Positions 1 through 5,762 of a stretch of 6,357 bases of DNA are shown in pieces. Each line of letters starts with the position of its first letter. The stretch's first letter is position 1. The notes beneath the pieces are model-generated. The model had not been told where the DNA came from and did not search any database. It saw only the letters and a list, made by a program, of their open reading frames with translations. This stretch comes from Shinella sp. (GTDB lineage Bacteria; Pseudomonadota; Alphaproteobacteria; Rhizobiales; Rhizobiaceae), in the NCBI GenBank assembly GCA_003248775.1, contig QFQX01000089.1, positions 1 through 6,357 of the forward strand. The letters run 5' to 3'. The translations under genes were made by a program, and so were the position numbers.

Positions 1-2
1 TC

Positions 3-62
3 GTTGTCCTTGCAAACGCACTCCTGCGTAAACAGCAAAAGTGGACGCCAAAACCCGCTTGA
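3..62 (+). CDS. C-terminal end of a truncated-by-window gene, possibly an IS110-type transposase
   Basis: One frame is open from the left edge to a TGA at 60-62. It encodes 19 residues reading VVLANALLRKQQKWTPKPA. This looks like a real protein C-terminus and, from memory, resembles the last residues of IS110-family DEDD transposases, which often end in a 'RKLxVLANALLR...KW' type helix and tail. That family match is recognition from very few residues, not a proven assignment. If it is right, an insertion sequence ends shortly downstream, next to the iron-receptor leader. A second frame (frame 1) is also open from base 1 to a TGA at 136-138, but its composition is less protein-like. The gene body lies outside the window, so neither length nor catalytic residues can be checked. 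Confidence 0.35.
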   Translation, partial: VVLANALLRKQQKWTPKPA

Positions 63-227
63 TCAAAACGGATACTTTAGGAGTGGGATGCGAACGGGTT
101 TCTGTTCCCGCAACGCGGATGCGTTTGCCTGCATGTGAAGAGTTTCGATTTCCTTTGCGCAAAAACAACCTGAAGGTGTCAGATGGGCACTTGGCGGGTT
201 TTTTCAATTCAATGTAAGTTGGCAAGT
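63..227. other. Non-coding stretch between the left-edge gene and the receptor operator
   Basis: I find no convincing gene here on either strand. It contains a 16-codon ORF (88-138) preceded by AGGAG at 79-83, four bases from its ATG. A 9-bp match (GCAAACGCA at 12-20 against TGCGTTTGC at 120-128) forms a long-range inverted repeat. A G-rich then T-rich run (GGCGGGTTTTTTC, around 193-205) lacks a good stem in front of it, so I do not call a terminator. If the left-edge fragment is an insertion sequence, part of this stretch would be its right end, but no clear terminal repeat is visible in the window. Confidence 0.4.
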
Positions 228-258
228 CTTTAACATGATATTAACAGTCATGTTAAAG
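228..258. promoter_or_regulatory. Perfect 11-bp inverted repeat with IRO-box core (candidate RirA operator)
   Basis: The arms CTTTAACATGA (228-238) and TCATGTTAAAG (248-258) are exact reverse complements around a 9-bp spacer. The core is TGA-N9-TCA (236-250), which is the published consensus of the iron-responsive operator bound by RirA, the Rrf2-type Fe-S repressor of rhizobia. Position fits the role: the site lies 131 bp before the start codon of an outer-membrane iron-type receptor and just upstream of a CTATAT element at 272-277, so it covers where a -35 would be. The sequence match is direct; binding by RirA and repression under iron sufficiency are inferred. Another dimeric repressor, or an RNA hairpin, could also use such a palindrome. 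Confidence 0.6.
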
Positions 259-277
259 GGCGTCGGGGCAGCTATAT
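248..277 (+). promoter_or_regulatory. Candidate promoter of the receptor gene, overlapping the operator
   Basis: CTATAT at 272-277 matches the -10 preferred by rhizobial housekeeping sigma factor. No good -35 is present at the usual 16-18 bp spacing (bases around 248-255 read TCATGTTA), and this span is the right arm of the operator. Transcription would begin near 283-286, leaving a leader of about 105 nt. A weak -35 overlapped by a repressor site is common in strongly regulated promoters, but the call rests mainly on one hexamer. Confidence 0.3.
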
Positions 278-285
278 TTCTTGAA

Positions 286-405
286 ATGCTAATATTTTTT
301 CATTCATCACACTGGCCACACGTCGTGGAACAGCCGTTTCATGCTTGGGAAGCTGGACAACTAGACTGTCCAATCTCCCAAGGAATATGTGGAAATGCTT
401 TATAA
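286..405 (+). CDS. Possible 39-codon upstream ORF (leader peptide) overlapping the receptor start
   Basis: An ATG at 286-288 opens a frame of 39 codons ending at TAA 403-405, past both possible starts of the receptor gene (389 and 395). The peptide has four His (residues 6, 9, 12, 19), two Cys (28 and 35, the first in a Cys-Pro pair), two Trp and no Lys or Arg. There is no clear Shine-Dalgarno, but the ATG falls at the transcription start predicted from the CTATAT at 272-277, so it could be read from a leaderless mRNA. A ribosome translating it would pass through the 344-382 hairpin and stop overlapping the receptor start, as expected for translational coupling. Against it: codons such as CTA, ATA, TCA and TTA are rare in the neighbouring genes, and the frame may be open by chance. 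Confidence 0.25.
   Translation: MLIFFHSSHWPHVVEQPFHAWEAGQLDCPISQGICGNAL
344..384 (+). promoter_or_regulatory. Two-part leader hairpin overlapping the receptor's Shine-Dalgarno
   Basis: CTTGGGA (344-350) pairs with TCCCAAG (376-382), and inside it TGGACA (354-359) pairs with TGTCCA (367-372). The two stems (7 and 6 bp) are separated by a 3x3 internal loop that can hold one G-U pair, and are capped by a 7-base loop (360-366). The only Shine-Dalgarno candidate of the receptor gene, AAGGA at 380-384, has its first three bases in the outer stem. Folding would therefore hinder ribosome binding. No T-run follows, so this is not a terminator. The pairing is seen in the bases; a role in translational control is inferred. 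AAGGA lies 4 bases before GTG 389 and 10 before ATG 395. Confidence 0.5.
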
Positions 406-2650
406 GTTCAGAGGACCGCACCGGGCGTTGGTGCTGGTTCTGCTTGTCTCGGCAAGTTATGCCCAGCTGCCGTTGTACGCGGCCTCGGCCCAGGATAACT
501 CCAAGGAAGGCGATACTGCCTCCAGCAACTCGTCGACCGTTCTCGCGCCGATCACGGTGACGGGCAAGAAGACGGGACGTCCGAGCGCGACGGAACCCAT
601 GGGCGCTACGTTTGCCGAGCCGGAATCGGCTCATCAGGCCTCGCAGACCGTGTCGGTTGTCGAAAGGTCGTGGATCGATACTACCACCCCGAAAAGCACG
701 GTCGATATCCTCGCGGACGTGCCGGGTGTCACCATCTCGCGCAATGGCGGTCTCGGTGGCCAGATCTATCTGCGCGGGTTCAACTCGAATGACTGGCGGT
801 CGAGCTTCTATATCGATGGCAATCGTTTCCGCGGCCGCAATACGCTGCAATACATGCTGATCGCCCCGGAAGAGATCGAGCGGGTCGAAGTCATTCGCGG
901 TCCGGCATCGCTTCTCTATGGCAGCGACGCATTGACCGGCGTGGTGAACGTCATTACGCGCCAGCCGGACTACGATACCTCAGGCGATTGGCGCATTGCC
1001 GGTGGTGGCAGTTCCGTTTCCTATAACAGCAACGGTAACGGGCTTGTCGGTACCCAGGACCTGACCATCGTCGGTCATGACTTCGACATCACCGGCACGC
1101 TGACCGGCCGCCGTTCCAGCGACTACGAATCGCCCGCCGGGACTGTGGAAAACAGCGACTACAAGGCGCTCGGCGGCAGCGTGGTCGTCGGCTATACGCC
1201 CGTCGAAGGGCAGCGGCTGGAATTCGTCTATCGCGACCAGTATGTTGAAAGCGGTCGTGCCGGCGGCGTCGGCGGTGTGCCGGGCGCGCCTTATCGTGCG
1301 GTTCGCGAAGATCCTCTCCAGGTCCATATGGGCCGCGTGAACTATTCCGGCGACTTTACCGATGGCCTGTTCGATCACATCGAGGCCAGCGCTTATGTCG
1401 ACAAGTTCTACACGGAACTGGAAGTTCAGGCGAACACGTTCAACAGCGCCGGGCAACTGACACGCAACACCACGACACGCAATTATGTCACGGATCCCAC
1501 CGTGATTGGCGGAAACGTCAAGGGTTCCATTCCGTGGGAGCAGGGCGAATGGGGAACTGGCAAGACCACGGTCGGGCTGGACTGGATGCATGAATCCCGT
1601 TCCGGCGGCGAAAGTTCTTCCGTCGTGACCAACTACAATCCGTCAACGGGTGCCGTTACCGGCACGACCTCTACTGCGCGCACGAAATCCAGCCCGGACA
1701 CGACCCAGGCGAATATCGGCGCCTTCATGCTGAACGAATGGACACCGCTCGATCCACTGACCATATCGCTGGGCGGTCGTTTCGATTGGTACCGGACCAC
1801 AAGCGATCTTTCGCCGTTGCCGACAGCGTTACGGCCCTATTTCGAAGACAATAACAATAGCACGAATTCCGCCCTGACCGGCGGTGCTGGCTTTGTCTAT
1901 CGATTGACGCCCGAGTTCGACCTTATTGGCAATATCGGTACATCCTACCGTGAGCCGCAAAACTCGGAAATGTTTGCTTTCACCAACGGAGCGACGCTGA
2001 CAATCCCCAATCCGGAACTCAAGCCGGAAGAGGGCGTTTCCTACGAACTCGGTGCTGCCTGGCGCAGCGGCGATGTCGGCATTCAGGTCACCGGGTTCTA
2101 TAACCGCTACCGGAACCTGATCGTCACGGCGCAAAACGTGCTTTACGAGGGAGCGCGGGTAAACCAGCGCAGGAACGTGGGTAGCGCCGAAATCACCGGT
2201 GTCGAGGCGGAAATGCGCTGGCAGGCGACGGATAGTATCAACATCTTCGGCAAGATCAGCACGCTGCATGCCACGGATGTCGATACCAATGAGACGCTGC
2301 CTTACATCGCTCCGGTGACCGGCAGCATCGGCGTACAGTATTCGCCGCCGGATGCAGGCTACTCGCTGATCGCCAATGCCGAGTGGGCGGGCGACAAGCG
2401 CCACATCACTTCGAGCGAATACCCGACGGACGGCTATATCGTCGCCAACCTCTATGGGCGGTTCGATCTCGAGAAAATGATCTCGGAAAATTACAAGGGA
2501 ACGACGCTCACCTTCGGCATCGAGAACATCTTTGACACCGAATATGTCAGCCCGTCGACGACGGTTAGCGTGGCCTCGGCGCGGAGCATGTATAACCCGT
2601 TGGTCGAACCCGGCCGCAGCTTCTCGCTGAAGCTGGAACATCGGTTCTGA
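389..2650 (+). CDS. TonB-dependent outer-membrane receptor, heme/iron-complex uptake type
   Basis: This 753-residue protein is a ligand-gated outer-membrane channel powered by TonB-ExbB-ExbD. A signal peptide is evident: KFRGPHR, a hydrophobic core, and likely cleavage after AASA (residue 34). A TonB box LAPITVTG follows at about 52-59. The plug domain carries DVPGVTIS, LRGF and IERVEVIRGPASLLYGSDALTGVVNVITR-type signatures (about residues 105-190). The rest is a beta-barrel ending in Phe. YREP (520-523) and NPELKPEE (541-548) correspond to the FRAP and NPNL boxes of heme and hemoglobin receptors, but the stretch between them has no His, so the ligand is uncertain; heme, hemoglobin or a siderophore are all possible. 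The start is GTG 389 or ATG 395. An IRO-like operator upstream implies iron regulation. It stands alone, with no transporter or ExbB/D genes beside it, and ends at its own terminator. Confidence 0.9.
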   Translation: MEMLYKFRGPHRALVLVLLVSASYAQLPLYAASAQDNSKEGDTASSNSSTVLAPITVTGKKTGRPSATEPMGATFAEPESAHQASQTVSVVERSWIDTTTPKSTVDILADVPGVTISRNGGLGGQIYLRGFNSNDWRSSFYIDGNRFRGRNTLQYMLIAPEEIERVEVIRGPASLLYGSDALTGVVNVITRQPDYDTSGDWRIAGGGSSVSYNSNGNGLVGTQDLTIVGHDFDITGTLTGRRSSDYESPAGTVENSDYKALGGSVVVGYTPVEGQRLEFVYRDQYVESGRAGGVGGVPGAPYRAVREDPLQVHMGRVNYSGDFTDGLFDHIEASAYVDKFYTELEVQANTFNSAGQLTRNTTTRNYVTDPTVIGGNVKGSIPWEQGEWGTGKTTVGLDWMHESRSGGESSSVVTNYNPSTGAVTGTTSTARTKSSPDTTQANIGAFMLNEWTPLDPLTISLGGRFDWYRTTSDLSPLPTALRPYFEDNNNSTNSALTGGAGFVYRLTPEFDLIGNIGTSYREPQNSEMFAFTNGATLTIPNPELKPEEGVSYELGAAWRSGDVGIQVTGFYNRYRNLIVTAQNVLYEGARVNQRRNVGSAEITGVEAEMRWQATDSINIFGKISTLHATDVDTNETLPYIAPVTGSIGVQYSPPDAGYSLIANAEWAGDKRHITSSEYPTDGYIVANLYGRFDLEKMISENYKGTTLTFGIENIFDTEYVSPSTTVSVASARSMYNPLVEPGRSFSLKLEHRF

Positions 2651-2659
2651 TCTGACAAA

Positions 2660-2692
2660 CGGACCCCGGCCGTCGTTTTCGGCCGGGGTCCG
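2660..2692 (+). terminator. Strong hairpin terminator after the receptor gene
   Basis: Ten bases after the receptor stop, CGGACCCCGGCCG (2660-2672) and CGGCCGGGGTCCG (2680-2692) form a perfect 13-bp, very GC-rich stem with a 7-base loop (TCGTTTT). The tail is only weakly T-rich (ATTTCT, 2694-2699), so release may be less than complete or partly factor-dependent. The position, right after one gene and well before priA, supports a transcription end that separates the iron-regulated gene from the housekeeping genes. Confidence 0.8.
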
Positions 2693-2810
2693 GATTTCTA
2701 CAAATGATGTCGAGCAGAATCGCCGTGAGTTATCGGCAAAAGGTTCGATCCGATTGTCGCGCTCTATTAGCGGTTTCCTTTCCGGGTCCTTGCATGCAAG
2801 TTGGCGACCC

Positions 2811-5015
2811 ATGAGAGACGATTCGCCCGGACTGTTCGGTTCGCCGCCGCGCCCTCGCGTCGTGCCCGTTCTGGTGCCGATGCCGGCGCCGACGGCCTAC
2901 AGCTATGCCGTGCCGGAAGGCATGGCGGCCGAACCGGGCTCGATCGTGCAGGTACCGCTTGGGCCGCGTCAGGTCATCGGCGTCGTATGGGACGGGCCGG
3001 ATGCTGGTTCTGTCGATCCGAAGAAGCTGCGCGCCATCACCAAGGTGTTCGATTGTCCGCCGCTTGATCTGAACATGCGCACCTTTCTCGACTGGGTAGC
3101 GTCCTATACTTTGTCGCCTCCGGGTTATGTAGCGCGCATGGCGCTTCGGGCGCCGGCCGCGTTCGATCCGGAGCCGATGGTGGAAGGTTTTCGCTTTTCC
3201 GGTATCGAGCCGGAGAAACTGACGCCCGCGCGGCGCAAGGTTCTCGATCTCGCGGCGGACGGTCTTTCCTGGACGAAGAGCGGGCTCGCCCACGCATCGG
3301 GGGTTTCCTCGAGCGTGATCGACGGGCTGGTGAAGCAGGGTGTGTTCGAGACCGTCTTCCTGCCGCCGCCACCGCTGGTGGCCAGACCCGATCCCGAATT
3401 TGCCGAATCCCGGCTTGCCGGTCCGCAGAAGGAAGCGGCCGATGAAATCCTTGAGGGTGTTCGCGCCGGAGGTTTTTCCGTTGCCCTGATCGACGGCGTG
3501 ACTGGATCCGGCAAGACCGAAGTGTATTTCGAGGCGATCGCCGAGACGTTGCGGCAGGGAAAGCAGGTTCTGATCCTCCTGCCGGAAATTGCGCTGACGG
3601 CCAACTTCCTCGAACGCTTTCAGGACCGCTTCGGAGCGAAACCGGGGGAATGGCATTCGGATCTGGCGACGAAGACCCGCGAAAAGGTCTGGCGGCAATG
3701 CGCGACCGGCGATATCCGCGTGGTGGCCGGCGCGCGCTCCGCTCTCTTCCTCCCCTTCGAGGATCTCGGCCTCATCATCGTCGACGAAGAGCACGATCCC
3801 GCCTTCAAACAGGAGGATCGGGTCTTCTATAACGCCCGTGACATGGCCGTGGTGCGCGCCCGGATATCGGGCTTCCCCGTTGTTCTTGTCTCGGCGACGC
3901 CTTCGGTCGAGAGCCAGGTCAACAGCCAGAACGGGCGCTACCGGCGCATTCATCTGCCGACGCGTTTCGCCGGCGCAGCATTACCGGATCTGCATCTCAT
4001 CGACATGCGGCGTCATCCACCGGAACGCGGCGGCTTTATCTCGCCGCTTTTGCTCAAGGCCGTCGGCAAGACGGTTGAACGCAAGGAGCAGGCGCTGCTC
4101 TTCCTCAACCGGCGTGGTTATGCGCCGCTGACACTTTGCCGGGTCTGCGGTCATCGCTTCCAGTGCCCGCAATGTTCGAGCTGGCTGGTGGAGCACCGTT
4201 TTCGCGGCCAGATCCAGTGCCATCAATGCGGTTATGCCGAGCCGACGCCTCAGTCCTGCCCGGAATGCGGAACGCTCGATCATCTCGTCGCCTGCGGGCC
4301 CGGCGTCGAACGCATCGCAGAAGAAGTCGAGAAGCACTTCCCCGATGCCCGGACGCTGGTGCTTTCGTCCGATCTTGGCGGCGTGAAGCGCTTGCGTCTC
4401 GAACTGGAGGCCATTGCCAATGGCGAAGCGGATATTGTTATTGGCACGCAGCTTGTCGCGAAGGGGCATAACTTCCCGCTAATGACGCTTGTGGGTATCG
4501 TGGACGCCGATATCGGGCTTGCCAATGGCGATCCGCGGGCGGCCGAGCGCACCTTTCAGCTCCTGTCGCAGGTTACGGGTCGTGCCGGTCGAACCGGGCG
4601 CAAGAGCCACGGCCTGCTGCAGACTTTCCAGCCGATGCATCCGGTGATGCAGGCGATCGTCTCGGGTGATGCCGAAGCCTTCTATGATCGCGAGATCCTG
4701 GAGCGCGAGCGCGCCGGCCTGCCACCGTTCGGCCGGCTGGTGTCGGTCATCGTTTCCGCCGACAACCGTATCGACGCCGAAACCCATGCGCGGCAGCTCA
4801 GGCAGGCCGCACCTTCGGAGTCCGGCGTCGCCGTTCTCGGACCGGCTGAAGCGCCGCTGGCGCTGATCCGGGGGCGCCACCGCTTCCGGCTGCTCGTCCA
4901 TGGTCGCCGTAACAGCGACATGCAGGGTTTCGTGCGGACCATGCTCGCCAACGGGCCGAAGGAGCGTCGCTCGATCCAGGTTCAGGTCGATGTCGACCCG
5001 CAAAGCTTCCTTTAA
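2811..5015 (+). CDS. priA: Primosomal protein N' (replication restart helicase PriA)
   Basis: This 734-residue superfamily 2 DNA helicase reloads the replisome at stalled or collapsed forks. The N-terminal 3'-DNA-end binding domain reads VPVLVPMPAPTAYSYAVPEGM (about 18-38). A winged-helix region follows (roughly 110-190). Helicase motifs are Walker A GVTGSGKT (229-236), DEEH (325-328), SATPS (361-365), GTQLVAKGHNFP (from 545) and QVTGRAGRTGR (587-597). Eight cysteines bind two zincs: C443, C446, C452, C455, C470, C473, C483 and C486, with the same spacing as I recall for E. coli PriA. All key residues are present and the length is normal. I chose ATG 2811 because family proteins begin shortly before VPVLVPMP. 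A TTG at 2754 would add 19 unfamiliar residues, but has AAAAGG ten bases upstream, whereas 2811 has no clear Shine-Dalgarno. No strong promoter is visible in the 118 bases after the terminator. Confidence 0.97.
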   Translation: MRDDSPGLFGSPPRPRVVPVLVPMPAPTAYSYAVPEGMAAEPGSIVQVPLGPRQVIGVVWDGPDAGSVDPKKLRAITKVFDCPPLDLNMRTFLDWVASYTLSPPGYVARMALRAPAAFDPEPMVEGFRFSGIEPEKLTPARRKVLDLAADGLSWTKSGLAHASGVSSSVIDGLVKQGVFETVFLPPPPLVARPDPEFAESRLAGPQKEAADEILEGVRAGGFSVALIDGVTGSGKTEVYFEAIAETLRQGKQVLILLPEIALTANFLERFQDRFGAKPGEWHSDLATKTREKVWRQCATGDIRVVAGARSALFLPFEDLGLIIVDEEHDPAFKQEDRVFYNARDMAVVRARISGFPVVLVSATPSVESQVNSQNGRYRRIHLPTRFAGAALPDLHLIDMRRHPPERGGFISPLLLKAVGKTVERKEQALLFLNRRGYAPLTLCRVCGHRFQCPQCSSWLVEHRFRGQIQCHQCGYAEPTPQSCPECGTLDHLVACGPGVERIAEEVEKHFPDARTLVLSSDLGGVKRLRLELEAIANGEADIVIGTQLVAKGHNFPLMTLVGIVDADIGLANGDPRAAERTFQLLSQVTGRAGRTGRKSHGLLQTFQPMHPVMQAIVSGDAEAFYDREILERERAGLPPFGRLVSVIVSADNRIDAETHARQLRQAAPSESGVAVLGPAEAPLALIRGRHRFRLLVHGRRNSDMQGFVRTMLANGPKERRSIQVQVDVDPQSFL

Positions 5016-5117
5016 TCCACCGAAATCCATCGTATCTGGCATTTTCGGGAGATACCGCGATCCCGGCGTTTGTGCGATAAGCCTCGCCTGACTGATTTCA
5101 CAAGACGGGGATGAAAG

Positions 5118-5501
5118 ATGGAGTTCTACCTTCCGACAGAGTTCGGCGAGCAGCTGGCCTTTGGAGCAGCTGCCGCCATGGTCCTGATCGGTGTGTTCGT
5201 GATGTTCGCACCGGGCATCGCCATGAAGTTTTTCGGCGTCCAGCCGCGAGAGGGCAGACCGGAAGGCTATGGTGCGGTACGTTCGGCCGGGGGGCTTATT
5301 GCCGGTTTCGCGGGAACTGCTCTTCTCGTTGCCCAGCCCATGGTCTATCTCGCTCTCGGCTTTGCGGTCGTTCTTGCGGCATTCGGGCGTATCCTTTCGA
5401 TCATGTCGGACAGAGGCGCGACCTTCCTGAATTTTCTACTCTTGATTGCAGAGGTTGTTCTGGCGGCTTTGCCGATCATTTTCGTCTTTGGTCTTGTGTG
5501 A
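5118..5501 (+). CDS. Small four-helix inner-membrane protein, DUF4345-like
   Basis: This 127-residue hydrophobic protein has a GGGGA Shine-Dalgarno at 5107-5111, six bases before ATG 5118. Four membrane segments are apparent at about residues 12-34, 54-72, 74-93 and 103-126. Between helices 1 and 2 lies a short polar loop with GVQPREGRPEG (40-50). The following YGAVRSAGG and the later FGRILSIMSDRG (89-100) recall DUF4345 membrane proteins (function unknown), where a Arg-Gly-Gly-like start of helix 2 and a 'gRl.s...dG' turn recur. This assignment is from memory and moderate. No enzyme or transporter motif is visible. It lies 102 bases after priA and before the atp operon; co-transcription with priA is possible but not shown. 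No good terminator follows. Confidence 0.8.
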   Translation: MEFYLPTEFGEQLAFGAAAAMVLIGVFVMFAPGIAMKFFGVQPREGRPEGYGAVRSAGGLIAGFAGTALLVAQPMVYLALGFAVVLAAFGRILSIMSDRGATFLNFLLLIAEVVLAALPIIFVFGLV

Positions 5502-5533
5502 GCGCGCGGGGCGTTCCGGCGAAGCTGCCTTTT

Positions 5534-5565
5534 GGCAATTTGACGCAGATTCCCGGAAAATTGCT
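5534..5565. repeat. 7-bp inverted repeat in the atp upstream region
   Basis: GCAATTT (5535-5541) and AAATTGC (5558-5564) are exact reverse complements, with a G-T wobble possible outside them and a 16-base GC-containing spacer. It begins 33 bases after the membrane-protein stop and 198 bases before atpH. There is no T-run after it, so it does not look like an intrinsic terminator. It could be a regulator site or a weak 3'-end structure, or chance. Confidence 0.25.
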
Positions 5566-5607
5566 CCCAAGGTCTTGTCCTAAAGACTCATTCCGTTAAT
5601 ACGCGTG

Positions 5608-5636
5608 TTGCGAGTCCAGAGTTCCTATGCTAGACG
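5608..5636 (+). promoter_or_regulatory. Tentative promoter for the atpHAGDC-type operon
   Basis: TTGCGA (5608-5613) and TAGACG (5631-5636) are spaced by 17 bases, and TG precedes the second hexamer in an extended -10 arrangement (TGC-TAGACG). Each hexamer matches consensus only partly (4/6 and 3/6). A promoter is expected in this 261-bp gap because the atp operon must be strongly expressed, and this is the best-placed candidate. It would give an untranslated leader of about 120 nt. The leader includes a weak A/T-rich hairpin (GTTTTC 5676-5681, GAAAAC 5686-5691). Confidence 0.25.
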
Positions 5637-5752
5637 GACCGCGAAATTCGGAAAACGCAAGCGGACTATCCTTGTGTTTTCGGGGGAAAACGTAACGATT
5701 TCAGGGTTATGCGTATCGCCTTCAAAGGGCGTGCGGATTCTGGATGAAAATC

Positions 5753-5757
5753 AGGGA
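5753..5757 (+). promoter_or_regulatory. Shine-Dalgarno deciding the atpH start
   Basis: AGGGA sits 5 bases before TTG 5763 and 11 bases before GTG 5769. The shorter spacing, plus the MPVADTSQ N-terminus familiar from rhizobial AtpH, favours the TTG start. Confidence 0.6.
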
Positions 5758-5762
5758 ATATT

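Noticed and set aside
88..138. 16-codon ORF with a well-placed AGGAG
   Set aside because: The ribosome-binding site is good, but the peptide is very short, has no visible coupling to a downstream gene and is likely chance.
270..300. Possible terminator: AGC(tat)ATTT pairing with AAATGCT, followed by a run of six T
   Set aside because: Seven weak A/T-rich pairs with a 3-base bulge and an intervening TAATA before the T-run. It also lies between the operator and the receptor, where termination of an upstream gene is unlikely; kept only as a faint possibility of attenuation.
387..560. ATG at 387 in a third frame overlapping the GTG 389 start
   Set aside because: Only two bases separate it from AAGGA, and the frame gives an Arg/Ser-rich shadow of the receptor's signal-peptide region.
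1829..2812. Long open frame on the - strand (327 codons) opposite the receptor gene
   Set aside because: It mirrors the codon structure of a clear TonB receptor, is rich in Arg and Asp/Ala as antisense frames of GC-rich genes are, and shows no recognisable domain.
2730..3953. Long open frame on the - strand (407 codons) opposite priA
   Set aside because: It is antisense to well-conserved PriA domains, has a biased composition and no motif; it is a by-product of GC-rich codon bias.
5046..5065. CGGGA/TCCCG inverted repeat after priA
   Set aside because: Five base pairs with a 10-base loop and no T-run after it; too weak for a terminator call.
5111..5599. Alternative 162-codon frame overlapping the small membrane protein
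   Set aside because: Cys/Arg/Gly-rich with no protein-like pattern, while the overlapping frame from 5118 has a good Shine-Dalgarno and four clean membrane helices.
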